From NCBI GenBank assembly GCA_002077045.2, contig KZ111141.1:857702-921701 (forward strand): a stretch of DNA of 64,000 nt, written 5' to 3'. The notes below the pieces were generated by a model, which worked only from the letters and a program-made list of their open reading frames with translations, was not told the origin of the DNA and did not search any database. The translations under genes were made by a program, and so were the position numbers. Shown piece after piece: positions 41,431 through 53,001 of the stretch (positions within the stretch are counted from its first letter, which is position 1; each line of letters begins with the position of its first letter). This DNA is from Rachicladosporium sp. CCFEE 5018 (taxonomy: Eukaryota; Ascomycota; Dothideomycetes; Cladosporiales; Cladosporiaceae).

Positions 41431-44400
41431 ATGTCAGCAATCATGGAAAAGCCTGCGATCGCAAGCGACGATCAGACAATGGGCACCGACCTCGAGCGTG
41501 GCCAGACTCGCGGGATCCAGTATGCCGATGATGTTGATGGCCGCCGCACACGCAGAGCGTCGACAAGCCGGAGTCGCAGCAGAAGACGTGATTCGATGGA
41601 CTCGATGTCGATTCGCCAAGCGAGGCGTAGCGTCGACCCTGCTCTTGTACTCCCTCCTCAGTATCGCACGATGTAAGCTTTCTCTCACGTTTCTAGAAGT
41701 TCGCAAGGCGCTGATAGTGGTATCCAGGTCATTCAATATCGAAGAAGGCCGCCGAAGAAGCATGAGAGCCGAGACAGAAAAGCTTAAAGAGTCAAAGAGT
41801 TCGAAAAGCAAGAAGGGCGCGAAAGCTGGAGACGCGAAGATCGAGTTCAACGACATCAAGTACCACAAGACTCCCCTCGACGAGCTGGTCAGCCAGTTCT
41901 CGAGCTCGCGCGGCACCGGTTTGACTAGCTCGAAAGCTGCCGAGCTTCTCAAGACGGTCGGACCCAACCAGCCTACTCCACCACCCTCGCACTGGGTTCG
42001 CCGAACGCTCGGCTACCTCTTTGGCGGCTTTGGCGCCATTCTCTTCATCGCTGCTATCCTTGTCTTCATTGCCTGGAAGCCACTGGGCGAGCCAAATCCC
42101 GCAATCGCCAACCTGGCACTTGCAATTGTGCTTATACTTGTCTGGGTCGCACAAGCCGCATTCTCCTTCTACCAAGACTTCAGCTCCTCCAAGGTCATGG
42201 AATCGATCACTGGCATGCTTCCTGACAAGTGCATCGTCCTTCGTGACGGCCAGCAGATGAACATAGATGGTACCGCAGTTGTCCCGGGCGACCTGCTCCG
42301 AATTACTACGGGCAACAAGCTGCCAGCTGATGTGCGCCTCGTTGAAGTCTCTCCAGATGTCCGGTTCGACCGCTCGATCTTGACTGGCGAGACGCTACCG
42401 CTGTTGGGATCCGTGGAGTCGAGGGATGACAACTACCTCGAGACTGCGAACATCGGCATGGCCGGCACCCACTGCGTTTCTGGAAGCGCCTGGGGTCTTG
42501 TCGTCGAGACCGGCGACCGCACAGTCTTCGGTAAAATAGCTAAGCTTACGAGTGCTCCCAAGGCTGGCTTGACCCCGCTGCAGAAAGAGATCTTGATCTT
42601 TGTTGGTGTGATCGTCTGTTTGATGGTGACAATGGTAAGCCCACACTGAATCCTGGTCTGCCCACTTTCCAGAGCTCTGCAAGGCTCCTGTCGACTACTC
42701 TCTTGTTATTCTCGGCTACTCTCGAAGGCCTCTCAAATACAGAACAGCAGCAATGGTTCGACCGATAGTTGCGCAAGTGCGGCGACTCACGTTTGGAGAT
42801 AGCTCGCTGACTACCCTCTCGCAGATCCTGATCGTCATCATCGTCTGGGTCGCCTGGCTCCGTAAGGACCATGAAGGCTGGATCACAGTGCCGGTTCTGA
42901 TTGTCAGCTGTGTATCAGTGGCAGTCGCATTCATTCCCGAAGGTCTGCCCATCGCCGTCACGGCAAGCTTGACAATAACAGCCAATATTATGAAGAACAA
43001 CAAGGTTCTCTGCAAGAGCTTGAAGACCGTGGAAACGCTCGGCGCCGTCAATGTCGTTTGCAGTGATAAGACTGGAACTTTGACGAAGAATCGCATGTCA
43101 GTGACGGACTACATCGTCGCCAAAAAGCCGAACACTGCAGGCAAGGCCGCTGCACTCTACGAAGACGGCAAACCTCTCCGTGAGCTGGCCAGGATCGGCG
43201 CCGTTTGCAATGCCGCAGAGTTTGATGCTTCCACTGTCAGCGAGCCCCTGGAGAGTCGCAAAGTCAACGGAGATGCTACCGATACTGCGATTCTTCGCTT
43301 TACCGAGTCAATCACCGTGGTCAGTTCTCTCCGATCTGCTTGGCGCTCGATCTATCAAGTCACCTTCAATAGCAAGAACAAGTTCGCCATCAACGTGGTG
43401 CGATCTAAATCGGAGAAGGAGGAAGGAACCGTTCTCATGATCAAGGGCGCACCAGATATCCTCCTTCCCCGATGCTCGTCCTATGTCGACACTAACGGGT
43501 TCGTGGAGAAGATGACAGACACAGATCGCCACGAGATGGAGACTATCAAGGACAACTGGTCATCTCAGGGCAAGCGCGTCATTCTGCTGGCAAAGAAGAA
43601 CTTGAGCGACTTGGTCTTCGATGCTCAACTGCAACCTAGAGAATATGAAAATGATATCATGGGTCGCGCGACTAGCGAGCTGATCCTCGTCGGCCTCGTT
43701 GCGATCGTCGACCCTCCCCGCGATGAGATACCAGAGGTCATCCAAACCCTTCGTACTGCTGGCATCCGGGTATTCATGGTGACTGGCGACTTTAAGCTCA
43801 CCGCGACGGCCATCGCTCGCGAGTGCGGCATCATCACGCAGCCAAATGACAAGATCGACGACGTGACTAACCTGGCATTTGAGGACGACTATCTTGAGAG
43901 TGCAGGGATCAAAGAGGTCAGCTCCTGTGACACTGATCGAGCCCATGCGATTGCCCTCAGTGGCGCAGATCTTGACATTCTCAGCGACAGCCAGTGGGAC
44001 AAGCTGTGCAAGTACGAAGAGATATGCTTCGCACGTAACACGCCGGATCACAAATTGCGCATCGTCAAGGAACTGCAAGCCCGCGAGCTCACAGTTGCCA
44101 TGACGGGAGACGGTGTGAATGATGCACCCTCACTCAAAGCAGCCGACATTGGTATCGCCATGGGCTCCGGATCCGACATTGCCATGGAAGCTGCTGACAT
44201 GGTTCTCCTGGAGAGCTTCGCCGCCATCGTGGAAGCGGTCAAGTACGGCCGTGTCGTTTACGATAATCTCAAGAAGACTATCGCCTACCTTCTCCCCGCT
44301 GGATCGTTTTCCGAGTTCTGGCCCGTTCTCACCAACGTATGCTTTGGTCTACCGCAGATTCTGTCGTCCTTCCTCATGATCATCATCTGCTGCTTCACTG

Positions 44401-45041
44401 ACTGCGCTGCCGCTACTGCGATCGCATACGAAAAGCCCGAGGCTGATGTGCTTACCCGTCCACCGAGAAACGCAAAGAAAGACCATCTGGTTGATTGGAA
44501 GCTCATCATGCAAGCTTACGGCTTCATCGGCGTCGCGGAGACACTGTGCAGTTTCGCCATGGCCTACTGGTACTGCGAGCGACAGGGTCTGCACTTCAGC
44601 ACACTTTGGTTCGGATTTGGAGGGTTAGAGCCCGGTAGAGACCAGGACTGGCAGACCAACGTTCTCAACACCGCAAGCTCGATTTACTTCGTGAACCTAG
44701 TCGTCATGTAAGTTTGGCTCTAGCATACTTACATTCCTTTACCTATTGACCATCTGCACAGGCAATGGTTTTCCCTCTTCGCCATCCGCACTCGTCGCCT
44801 CTCCGTACTACAACACAGCATCAACTGGTACCTGCCGCCAGCCATCGTCTTTGCTCTACTGATCGCCATACTGTTCCTCTACGTTCCGAAATTTCACAGT
44901 GTGCTCGGCACAGCTGTCGTGCCAGTGGAATACTGGTTCTTGCCCATGGCGTTCGGCACTATTATCCTCCTGATCGATGAAGCGAGGAAGTTTGGCGTTC
45001 GGAGGTGGCCTAAGGGGATCTTGGCCAAGGTCGCTTGGTAG
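41431..45041 (+). CDS. Type IIC-like P-type cation ATPase, 4 exons, 1103 residues
   Basis: Exons 41431-41672, 41728-42634, 42825-44707 and 44762-45041 join in phase. A basic Ser/Arg-rich N-tail precedes M1-M2 (YLFGGFGAILFIAAILVFIA). P-type motifs are complete: TGET, PEGL in M4, CSDKTGTLTKNRM with phospho-Asp D464, KGAPDILLPRC, MVTGDFKLTA and MTGDGVNDAP (D812). The M5 start (LKKTIAY) and the stretch AIAYEKPEADVLTRPPRN after M6 follow the Na,K/H,K-ATPase (IIC) pattern, so this belongs to the poorly studied fungal Na,K-ATPase-like group. M6 reads CCFTDCA: the second acidic ligand is kept (D909) but the first is Cys (C905). The transported ion, possibly Na+ or K+, is unknown. No beta subunit gene is nearby. 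Confidence 0.87.
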
Positions 45042-45417
45042 ATGAAGGTTAGAGGGTTCTGGCCAGAGATACATGAACGAAAGTATATAGACCTGTGTAG
45101 ATTACATACTCGCTGCAGAAATGCAGTCGACGTATCCTCGCTTCTCAAGGACTCTGCTACGTTGGCAATGCTCCTGTAAGCCTAGCCACGAAGCTGATAT
45201 ATATGCTTACCGTGTCTGTGAGAGTGCAGAGTCTAGCGCCGTGCCCCTGGCAAGTCTGTTGTCTCTCACACAAGTACCAATTGACAGATCTACTATTGCA
45301 GGTATCGTCATAACAGCATAGGCGCATCTAGATCCTCGGAGAGACACTCCCAAAGTCCCGGCTCTCATGTTTGCCGCTAGCCCTCCGCTACACACATTCA
45401 TCTCCTCGAAAACGGGG
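45042..45417. other. Intergenic
   Basis: This is the 3' flank of the ATPase gene, containing its 3' untranslated region. No gene is seen. Confidence 0.45.
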
Positions 45418-45732
45418 TCATGGCTCTTTCAAAAAAGGCAAGCGCCAACTGATCTTACGGTGACATCGCCTTGAATTATGCTCTGCTGCCTTCCTTGCTG
45501 ACAGCAAGATGTCGCAACAGTACCGACATGGGCGGAAATCCAAGCGCTGCTCTCGGTAATGGACGTCTTCTCGCAGTTGAACAAGCGGATCTGGTCCTTC
45601 GCCGCCATCGGTGCTTCCGTTACTCATAGGCGGGGTTTCAGTTGATGCATCGGATGCCGTCGCGATCACTGGTCTTCGCCCCCTTTTTCCTTCGTCTCGA
45701 TGGCCGGGTAACCCTCCTCTATGCACGTACAT
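45418..45732 (-). CDS. Possible small zinc-finger protein or exon, 104 residues
   Basis: ATG 45732 opens a frame to TGA 45418. The C-terminal part contains FRPCRYCCDILLSARKAAEH followed by NSRRC and H, giving C-x2-C-x12-H-x4-C-H. This fits a C2HC or C2H2 zinc finger with hydrophobic residues at the expected core positions. The N-terminal half is low-complexity. It lies between two convergent genes and ends 375 bp from the ATPase stop. No family is recognised and codon bias is only moderate, so it may be a chance frame, a short gene or a remnant. Confidence 0.3.
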   Translation of the reverse strand: MYVHRGGLPGHRDEGKRGRRPVIATASDASTETPPMSNGSTDGGEGPDPLVQLREDVHYREQRLDFRPCRYCCDILLSARKAAEHNSRRCHRKISWRLPFLKEP

Positions 45733-45912
45733 GCTTATCAGTCAGCGCGCTACCCCATGACCTACTACGGAGAGGCGAAGAGGATGGAACTCGGGATTCC
45801 GCACTGCTAGAGTATGTTAAGTGGGTTCGACATTCATGATACACTGCAGATCGCTCTAGTCGTCTATTTGCCCAGTCCTTTTCCCGTTATCTCGAACGCC
45901 GCACTTGACATT

Positions 45913-48900
45913 TCAATTCACTACCGGCGAAGGCCCAATGATCGTCCGTCGATCAGCCCTGCCCGTAGAGGTCCCGCCGACCTCGCTTTCCGCCAGATGG
46001 AACACCTCGTCCTCATCTTCATCGCTATCGGGCTGCACAGACAGTGCAGGCACGCCCGGCCCAATGACCGTCTGCCTTTTCTTCTTGTCCTCCGGACCTA
46101 TACTCTCGTCCTCTCGTAGCACCGAGCCGTCCTCGCTAATGAAAAGACTCTCGCTGCCGACGCTACCTCTGGTGGCATACTCTCGCGCTGCTTCGGCGTC
46201 GGGTAAAAGCTCACTGTCGACGGTGCTTGCGCTCCTGCCGATGCTGTAGGTGCCCTCATCGGTGCCATTGTCCTCTCCCATGCCACCATCCAGGTCTTGA
46301 ACTAGAGGGTCGCTACCCTCACGAGCTGCAGCGTTGCCGAAGTTGAATAAGCTCGACTCTTCTCGAGGGGACCGTGCTTGCCACTTCTCGCGACGGGCGC
46401 GCATGCGCTCGTTGGGCCAGTCCTCGCCAAATTGGATTACGCTTGCTTGTTTGCCATGCAGTATGAAACGTCCTTTGGCGCGTTCAAGACCAGGAGTCTC
46501 ATTGGGATCTGCGTCTGTGCCGTCGGGGTTAGAGCGTACGGTAGACTCTGATTCCTTGTTCCTGCGATGATGGCCCCGCGAAGTAGAGCCTTGCTGCACG
46601 TCGCGCAGAGTTCTCTGCAAGCTGCGTCGAGCAGACTTATGCTTGGAAGTCGAGGACGCAGCATGGTGATCTGGAGTCTGAGTAGAGCTGGCTGTTGCTG
46701 CTAGGCGACGAATTGGGTCTCCGGGCTCCGCGAGTGGCGTCGTAAGGCTCATGGCTTCGGAAGCGTGCGGCGAAGATGGTATACCGGATAGAGGACGTTG
46801 GCTTGACGTTGCGGACGAGGCGCTCCAGCTCGGCTGGCGGTTCGAGGTGTTGCTCGCTGCTGTGAGCAGTGTGCTGGCAACGGAGCCGCGGTGCTTGTCC
46901 TTTATTTGTTTGCTGACGTCCATCTGAAGGGGAGGTAAATGCCAGTCCGGTCCAGACTTCACGGTGGGCGAAGTCTTCGTACTCGCCATCGGAGTTCGAA
47001 ACACATCGTCGACGAAGTTGTCCATTGACTCCGTGGTGTTAGCTCGAGTCATGAAGGTAGGTAGCGCTGCAGTGTGAGCTCTGATGCTTGTTGGAGAAGC
47101 ACTCTTGGTGGGACTTTGCGGCGCACTCGACGTTCCTGCAGAGCTTCGTGCACTTGTGACTGAGGCCAATCGAGGCAGCTCCTTGTCCTTCTTCGCTGTC
47201 TCTGGTGTTTCCGCGACCTGCTCAGACTTCTGCTCTTCCTTGTTCTTCAAGCTCAATAATTCACTCGCACTAACGCCATCCTGCTGTACGTCAAGAGCAA
47301 GGACGTCCTTGTGGCATCTCACCCTCCAGCAGTCTCGTCGAAGCCACTTCAAGGATGCGTCAGCGCGAGATGCGGCAATCATCACAAGCTCACGCGTCTT
47401 CGGCGAGATAGGCGCAAGGATAAGCAGGTGTCGAGCATTTCGCACAAGCTCATCTAACTGCTTGCTCATCTTCGCAATGTCCTTCTCACTCTCGTTGATC
47501 TTTTGCAACATGATCTGCCGCCTCGCAGCTACAACTTGCTTCGTTAGTGCAGAGCTAAGGACTCGATTGTTGATCACCACATCACCACTCGGCGACTGCA
47601 CAGAACGGATAGACTTCGTGGAGTCCAATCTGTGGACATCACGACTGTCGTCATTTCCACCGATCATGCCTCGTACTCGTACACCAGCGGCGCGGCATGC
47701 AGCAGCGTAGTTGATAAGACCAAGCCAGTCGTGAAGCTCCGAGTCGCTATCGGCAAGGAATACCTCTTCTTGCCCACCAGTCCGAATGAACGTGAATGCA
47801 TTCTTATGCTTCGTGTAGCTTGCGTCTACTAGTGCAACAGCGTCGTCGGTCTTGATCAGCGCATCGGGCTTGAAGTCTTGCAGCGGCGGCTGAAAGGTCA
47901 CCGGCATTCTCGGTGCACCATGTCGTTGATGTGTCATGAATTGATGCAACAGACCTTTCGCCCAGTGTGCGTTCTTGAACAAGTAGAGCTGAGAGCCGGT
48001 CAAGATGGCTCCCCATTCCTGCCAAGGCGAACGAGTCTTCTTCCGCTTGGCTGACTTGCGCCAGAGAGTGCCGACTTTTGTCACCTTCAAGTCCACGATA
48101 CCTTGCTGAGTATCAACGGGTAATTGCGGCTGCGTGTTGTTCATTTGACTTTCAAATGCTGCAGGTCTCGATCTTGCCGATATGATCTGCAATGTACCCG
48201 TGTGTGTGAAGGCTCGTTGCAAGTAGACCATGTCTAAAGGCTTCTGTGCGTCCAAGTAGTGAAAGGGATCATCCAGCTGAATCTCGTCCTTGATCGGAGG
48301 TCTGAGCATCTCCAGCTTCTGCTCTATCAGCAGATTATATGGATCAACAGGTCCAGTCGGTTTCTTGCCGTTGGTGTCAGCGATCGCACCCTTCAGCTTG
48401 CTTTTCTTGGACTTGAAGTGCACAGGCAGTACTCTCTCGCCGTTGATGTCGACTTCTTCCTCGTAGTGTACGAACGGAGTATAGCAGATGTTATCGTAAA
48501 AGCATCCAAGTATCTCAGCATCTACTAGCTGACCCGAGGTATTCTTCACGTAGTCTTCCTTCGTCATCTTGCGCCTGTTGTTCTTGTTAAAGGCATCGGT
48601 ATGTAGCATCATCAGACTGAATGCGATAATGTAGGCTTGGTCTGGAGCGACGAATATGCCAGGATTGCACTCGTGATAGCGGTCTGCGAATGCTTGGATC
48701 ACACGATCTACCTGCTGTGTCTCTTTCGGCAGCTCGGCTTCCAGTAGGAACTTCCTCAGAGACATGTCAATCGGCTCGCCGAAGAAAGCAAACCGTCGCG
48801 TATAGCTTCGCAGTACTGCTTGTGCGAACGGATCGGATGACTTAGACAGTATGCCTGCGATCATGCTGCGACTCACAGCACTCTCGAGTCTTTCTAGATA

Positions 48901-50433
48901 CTTGCCTGGCGTGTCGCCCTCCTCTCGTTCAGGCACCACGAGCGCCTCGCGGCTGAGTGCAAATGAGTTCGACTTGCTTCTCGTTCCTGGCGAGCTATGT
49001 CTCGGAGAGTCTAAGTCCGAGTTCATCCTGAACCGCGATAGATTGAAGATGCCACCAAGACTGCTCCTGCCAGTTGTTGACGTCGAGTTGCGCGTGCTAG
49101 CGGTCAACGCAGGCGGTGTGTCCATACTTGCGCGTCCCCAGGAGCTGTTTGTGCTTGCGCGGTCTCGCATGCCGAGACGCGTGGGCGGGTGTAGAGGTGA
49201 TCCAATCGAAGAAGATTGCGAATGCCGTAACGCATCTCCACCGAGGTACATGCCAGGCTCCGCGAAAGACAATGAAGACTGCGCCACTGCAGCGTGTGGT
49301 GATGCAAGCTGACTGTGATGGCGGTGCAACTGATTCCGAGGCGGACTATATGCATCTGTGTGCCGTCGCTGCAGATTGTTGGGAGGTAGACTCTGCAGAT
49401 GATCCGGCGACTGCAAGCTCTTCAATGACACTCCACTGGTACTTGCGCGTGGTGTTGCTGGTCCACGATCTGCACCAGTGGCTGAATCCTCCGGCGGCGC
49501 AAGCTTGATAGGTAGCGGGAAAAGCGAGTTGCGATTCTTGTTGCGCCGCGGCAATTTGAAGAATGTTGTATGCGTGGAGACGAGGTGCGTAGTAGTCGTA
49601 GTTTGCCCATACAATTGCTCGCCCTGAGAGCTGCCATGGCTTCCATCAGATCGTGAACTCTCGGAGAACCGTGGTACAGGGATCGCGAGTTCTGTATCAG
49701 CATTGTTGCCATAGGCAGGAGGCGCCTCCTGGTTGTGCTTGGCATTCGCCGCGGACAGTCGCATGAGGTCCTCCAACCCGGTGCTCTTGCCTTGCGCCCT
49801 ACGCCAACGCAAAGAACCACCACCACCTTGCTTATCGCGCCCTCTTGATTCATCCATTGACGACCTGCCCTGAGTTTCGCGACTCCGCACCTTTGACAAA
49901 GATCGCATGAAGGGAGCTTTGCGAGGCTTATCCTGGCTGATCTCCGGCTCACCCTCGAACGTGGGAGCAGTAGTCATGATGGTCGGCTGTACCATGCTAC
50001 TTCCAGCAAATGTCGGACTCGCGACAGTGGCTGTCGCTGGCTTCGTCTCCGGGAATGCGCCAGGCATTGGAGGGTAATCAAGAGTGCTGGCCTGAGGGGC
50101 CTCTGCTACTTCTCTCGCTCGGACTGCAAGATGGCTTTCCGAGTAGTTCCTGAACCTCAGCATACTGAAGCGCTTTGCTCTAGCGGTCTCCGCCTTCCCC
50201 TTTGGCAAGTCCGGCAGGTCACTGCGCAGTACTTCGTGAGAAAGCCTAGATGGCCCTTGCTCACTATGCGGTCGTCCATTGCCAGAGATCTCCGGAGGCG
50301 CCAACGAAGACGTCGCCGGCCGGACGACATCACTATCATCATCCTTCCGCCTGCTCTGTTGAGTATTGCTGTTCGACGTGAACAGATCCAAGACACTCCG
50401 GCGATGGCCGAGGGTGGAAGGCATGACCAGCAT
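45913..50433 (-). CDS. Sec7-PH domain Arf guanine-nucleotide exchange factor, 1506 residues
   Basis: This is a single exon. A disordered Ser/Pro/Arg-rich N-terminus of 500 residues precedes the Sec7 domain (about 505-655) with FGEPIDMSLRKFLLEAELPK, the glutamate finger at E571, and the hydrophobic groove IIAFSLMMLHTDAFN. A linker leads to a split PH domain (about 782-912) starting KVGTLWRKSAKR and ending in the C-terminal helix DSELHDWLGLINYAAA. A coiled coil (about 945-990, VVAARRQIMLQKINESEKDI) follows, then another disordered tail. The layout matches yeast Syt1 and related fungal Arf GEFs that activate Arf/Arl GTPases on Golgi or plasma membranes. The orthologue assignment is likely but not certain. 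Confidence 0.88.
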   Translation of the reverse strand: MLVMPSTLGHRRSVLDLFTSNSNTQQSRRKDDDSDVVRPATSSLAPPEISGNGRPHSEQGPSRLSHEVLRSDLPDLPKGKAETARAKRFSMLRFRNYSESHLAVRAREVAEAPQASTLDYPPMPGAFPETKPATATVASPTFAGSSMVQPTIMTTAPTFEGEPEISQDKPRKAPFMRSLSKVRSRETQGRSSMDESRGRDKQGGGGSLRWRRAQGKSTGLEDLMRLSAANAKHNQEAPPAYGNNADTELAIPVPRFSESSRSDGSHGSSQGEQLYGQTTTTTHLVSTHTTFFKLPRRNKNRNSLFPLPIKLAPPEDSATGADRGPATPRASTSGVSLKSLQSPDHLQSLPPNNLQRRHTDAYSPPRNQLHRHHSQLASPHAAVAQSSLSFAEPGMYLGGDALRHSQSSSIGSPLHPPTRLGMRDRASTNSSWGRASMDTPPALTASTRNSTSTTGRSSLGGIFNLSRFRMNSDLDSPRHSSPGTRSKSNSFALSREALVVPEREEGDTPGKYLERLESAVSRSMIAGILSKSSDPFAQAVLRSYTRRFAFFGEPIDMSLRKFLLEAELPKETQQVDRVIQAFADRYHECNPGIFVAPDQAYIIAFSLMMLHTDAFNKNNRRKMTKEDYVKNTSGQLVDAEILGCFYDNICYTPFVHYEEEVDINGERVLPVHFKSKKSKLKGAIADTNGKKPTGPVDPYNLLIEQKLEMLRPPIKDEIQLDDPFHYLDAQKPLDMVYLQRAFTHTGTLQIISARSRPAAFESQMNNTQPQLPVDTQQGIVDLKVTKVGTLWRKSAKRKKTRSPWQEWGAILTGSQLYLFKNAHWAKGLLHQFMTHQRHGAPRMPVTFQPPLQDFKPDALIKTDDAVALVDASYTKHKNAFTFIRTGGQEEVFLADSDSELHDWLGLINYAAACRAAGVRVRGMIGGNDDSRDVHRLDSTKSIRSVQSPSGDVVINNRVLSSALTKQVVAARRQIMLQKINESEKDIAKMSKQLDELVRNARHLLILAPISPKTRELVMIAASRADASLKWLRRDCWRVRCHKDVLALDVQQDGVSASELLSLKNKEEQKSEQVAETPETAKKDKELPRLASVTSARSSAGTSSAPQSPTKSASPTSIRAHTAALPTFMTRANTTESMDNFVDDVFRTPMASTKTSPTVKSGPDWHLPPLQMDVSKQIKDKHRGSVASTLLTAASNTSNRQPSWSASSATSSQRPLSGIPSSPHASEAMSLTTPLAEPGDPIRRLAATASSTQTPDHHAASSTSKHKSARRSLQRTLRDVQQGSTSRGHHRRNKESESTVRSNPDGTDADPNETPGLERAKGRFILHGKQASVIQFGEDWPNERMRARREKWQARSPREESSLFNFGNAAAREGSDPLVQDLDGGMGEDNGTDEGTYSIGRSASTVDSELLPDAEAAREYATRGSVGSESLFISEDGSVLREDESIGPEDKKKRQTVIGPGVPALSVQPDSDEDEDEVFHLAESEVGGTSTGRADRRTIIGPSPVVN

Positions 50434-51749
50434 GCGACTTCACGTGTACGATGGGCGCAACCATTGACGCCACTGTGGTAGTCGCACGATGCGAGAAGGT
50501 CATGTCGGTTCCCGGGATTACAGCTAAGGGAGGGGTTGAGAGGGTGGGCCAGGAGAACAATCGTGTTTCAAAGAGGGTTTGAGACCCAAATGCTTGGCCC
50601 GCCGCCTTGCCTCGTTGTCAGCCCTACGGCCGCGGCGCGTCCGGACCGCCGCACGTGGGTGGCAGGGATCCTCCGCAGCTTCTGCTTTTGTCATGTGCAA
50701 GCACGCGCTGCGATCAAAAGTGTACGATTCCCATTGATATCGAGACCTAGCTTGCGTGATTCTATGTTTACCCGCTTAGCCCGCCATGGTGACAGTGTCG
50801 TTGGAGTAACTGATGAGAAGCTCTGCGACGCCCTACAGTAGCCGACTCACGCCATGCAGTACTAATGTCTCAAGATGCGGACCATGGTTCCCGTATTCAA
50901 GAAGATTTGCTGACGAGATGACTCCATGTCCAACATCTTCTCACAGTCAGGCTACAGCTTCGACTACCATCTACAAGCTTGCTACGGAGAAGAGTGAGAG
51001 CAGCTTCCATCGAGGTCTCCCATGAAACGGTACACCAGTGGGTGTACAAAGTATATGCACCCGCCCGCAAGCAAGCCGTGCGCAGTTGTGCCGACCTCAT
51101 GGTCACTGATCGACACCTCTTCCCGCCTACTCAAGTCTATGATCCTCCACAGCAGACAATATCTGCCCAAACATACATCGACGACATTGCAGAAGTGTTG
51201 TGTACAGTCGAAGCAACATCGAGAGCTACAAGCTGTGAGCGTAAGGAGAAAGCTGTTCGAGTGTGATTTCTGCTGTAGGCAGCAGTAGCATCACACTCGC
51301 ATTGCACTCGATCGTTGGTTGCTCACTACTGGCCTACATGACAACCTAAGATGCAAGCCTTCATTCAACTCCTCGGATGTAGCCCCTGTCACATGCTATT
51401 GCCAGGCTCGTTCCGGCGTAGCTCGCGAACTCCTGTGCTTCTACCGTATTGACTAAGCCGTAGAACGACATGATGATCTTGCTGCTCCGTTAAGAGTGCC
51501 AAACGCGAAAGTCACCAGGTTGGCCACAGTCTCATCGCTCACTCCGGGCGCATATCGCGTGGACCCGTTCGAGAAAGCACCGATATGGAAGCGTAAGATC
51601 GCATCCGGAGATACTCGGACGACAAGCTGTACAACTGACCTGTTACCATGTTGCTTTGGCATCCGAGAATTCCATCTGGCCCGATCGCGCAGGTAGGGCT
51701 TGTGTCGGAGGCACCAGATGACAGCTGACTTTTCAGAGTCGTTGAATCT

Positions 51750-51801
51750 ATGGCATTCTCACATGGCATTCTCACATGGCATTCGCACATGGCATTCGCG
51801 A
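51750..51801. repeat. 13-bp tandem repeat, four copies
   Basis: Four head-to-tail copies of ATGGCATTCTCAC. The third and fourth differ by one base (TCT to TCG), and the last ends in GA. They are perfectly spaced, in non-coding DNA. Confidence 0.9.
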
Positions 51802-52518
51802 AAGAGCTCGCCCTGCGCAAAGCGGAGATTTTCGGAAGAATAACATGTTCACGCATGTTGAGGCTCGTATGCATGTAATACGCCGATCAGGCGGCTGTCC
51901 TCAGGTGATATTCTGCATCGCTATGGGGATGATGGTGGGAGGTGCGGGAAGGTGGGGTGCCTTCATCCTGGTGTAATGCTTGAGATTCTCGTCCGTGGCG
52001 TCTAGATCTCCGAAGGCCTGTTGCTGGGACGCATGAACCACCTGCGGTGGCTGGGATGTCGCTGTGCTGACTCCGGAGTGGATCATCACCCCATGGCTTG
52101 TAGTCTCGAAGGGGAGAGCGTAGCATTTTGTTGGTGACTGAAGTGATGCCAGCGACTGACGAGACAGGCAGCTCATGAACATGATGTACCTTACCTAGCA
52201 TTCAATACTGTACCTCGCATTGCGCCATCATCACTACTGAACTCAACGCGATACAAGTGCTGCACGAACAACTACATGCACGACCTATCGCCCCGCAGCC
52301 CCCGAGCCGGCCTCACGGCACCGTAACGAGATGCAGAGTCGGATGTAGGCTGCAGAACTGCTGCAGGGCGAGCTTTGGTACATGTATTCGCAATCGATGC
52401 CACCAGCTCCTGTGTTTGGAGCGCGGGGTTCGGAAGCTGTGGCCCTTGTATCGATATCTATATGAAGGCATGCCTGCGCAATACTAGTTGCAGCCCGACT
52501 GGACTGTGCTCGTGCAAG

Positions 52519-53001
52519 TCACAATCTAGTCGGAGGCCTCATCAATATCTGAACTGAGAGCAATGGCTGGCGAAGGTTAGGGCTAGATCTATCAATGGCA
52601 CGGCTTATCCCAGTTTCATCAGTGTAGTCAAGTTGTGAGCTTCTCGACCAGGATCGCGGTGCATACGATATGCAGCTGAGAGCGGGCAAGTTCGGCGGTC
52701 GTGCATGACGCGAGATAGTGGAATGGTGTGTTTGTGGAGGCAACCAGACATCAACTTGTCCTATGTCTTCCACGAGGACTCCAGGATCAAAAGTGCTATG
52801 ATTTGATATAATCTCCAGGTCGTCATGGCATGTCATCGCAATGCGGAGATGATGATGCGTGTCGATGAACAACAACGTTCGCTGATCGCGATAATGCATC
52901 TTCGGTAACGCTCCAGAAAGTCCGTCCTGCCATTGCACGCGCAGAGTACCAGGCGGCAACGAAGATCCCTGTACGATCGCCTGCCGCGGCGGCAAGGACA
53001 T
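52519..53001 (-). CDS. Weak hypothetical frame, 160 residues
   Basis: ATG 53001 opens a 160-codon frame (start MSLPPRQAIVQGSSLPPG) without low-complexity bias, ending at 52519. It contains no known motif, signal peptide or membrane segment, and the second half has an irregular, His/Ser/Arg-rich composition. It is the longest frame of the gene-poor region. It may be chance. Confidence 0.2.
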   Translation of the reverse strand: MSLPPRQAIVQGSSLPPGTLRVQWQDGLSGALPKMHYRDQRTLLFIDTHHHLRIAMTCHDDLEIISNHSTFDPGVLVEDIGQVDVWLPPQTHHSTISRHARPPNLPALSCISYAPRSWSRSSQLDYTDETGISRAIDRSSPNLRQPLLSVQILMRPPTRL

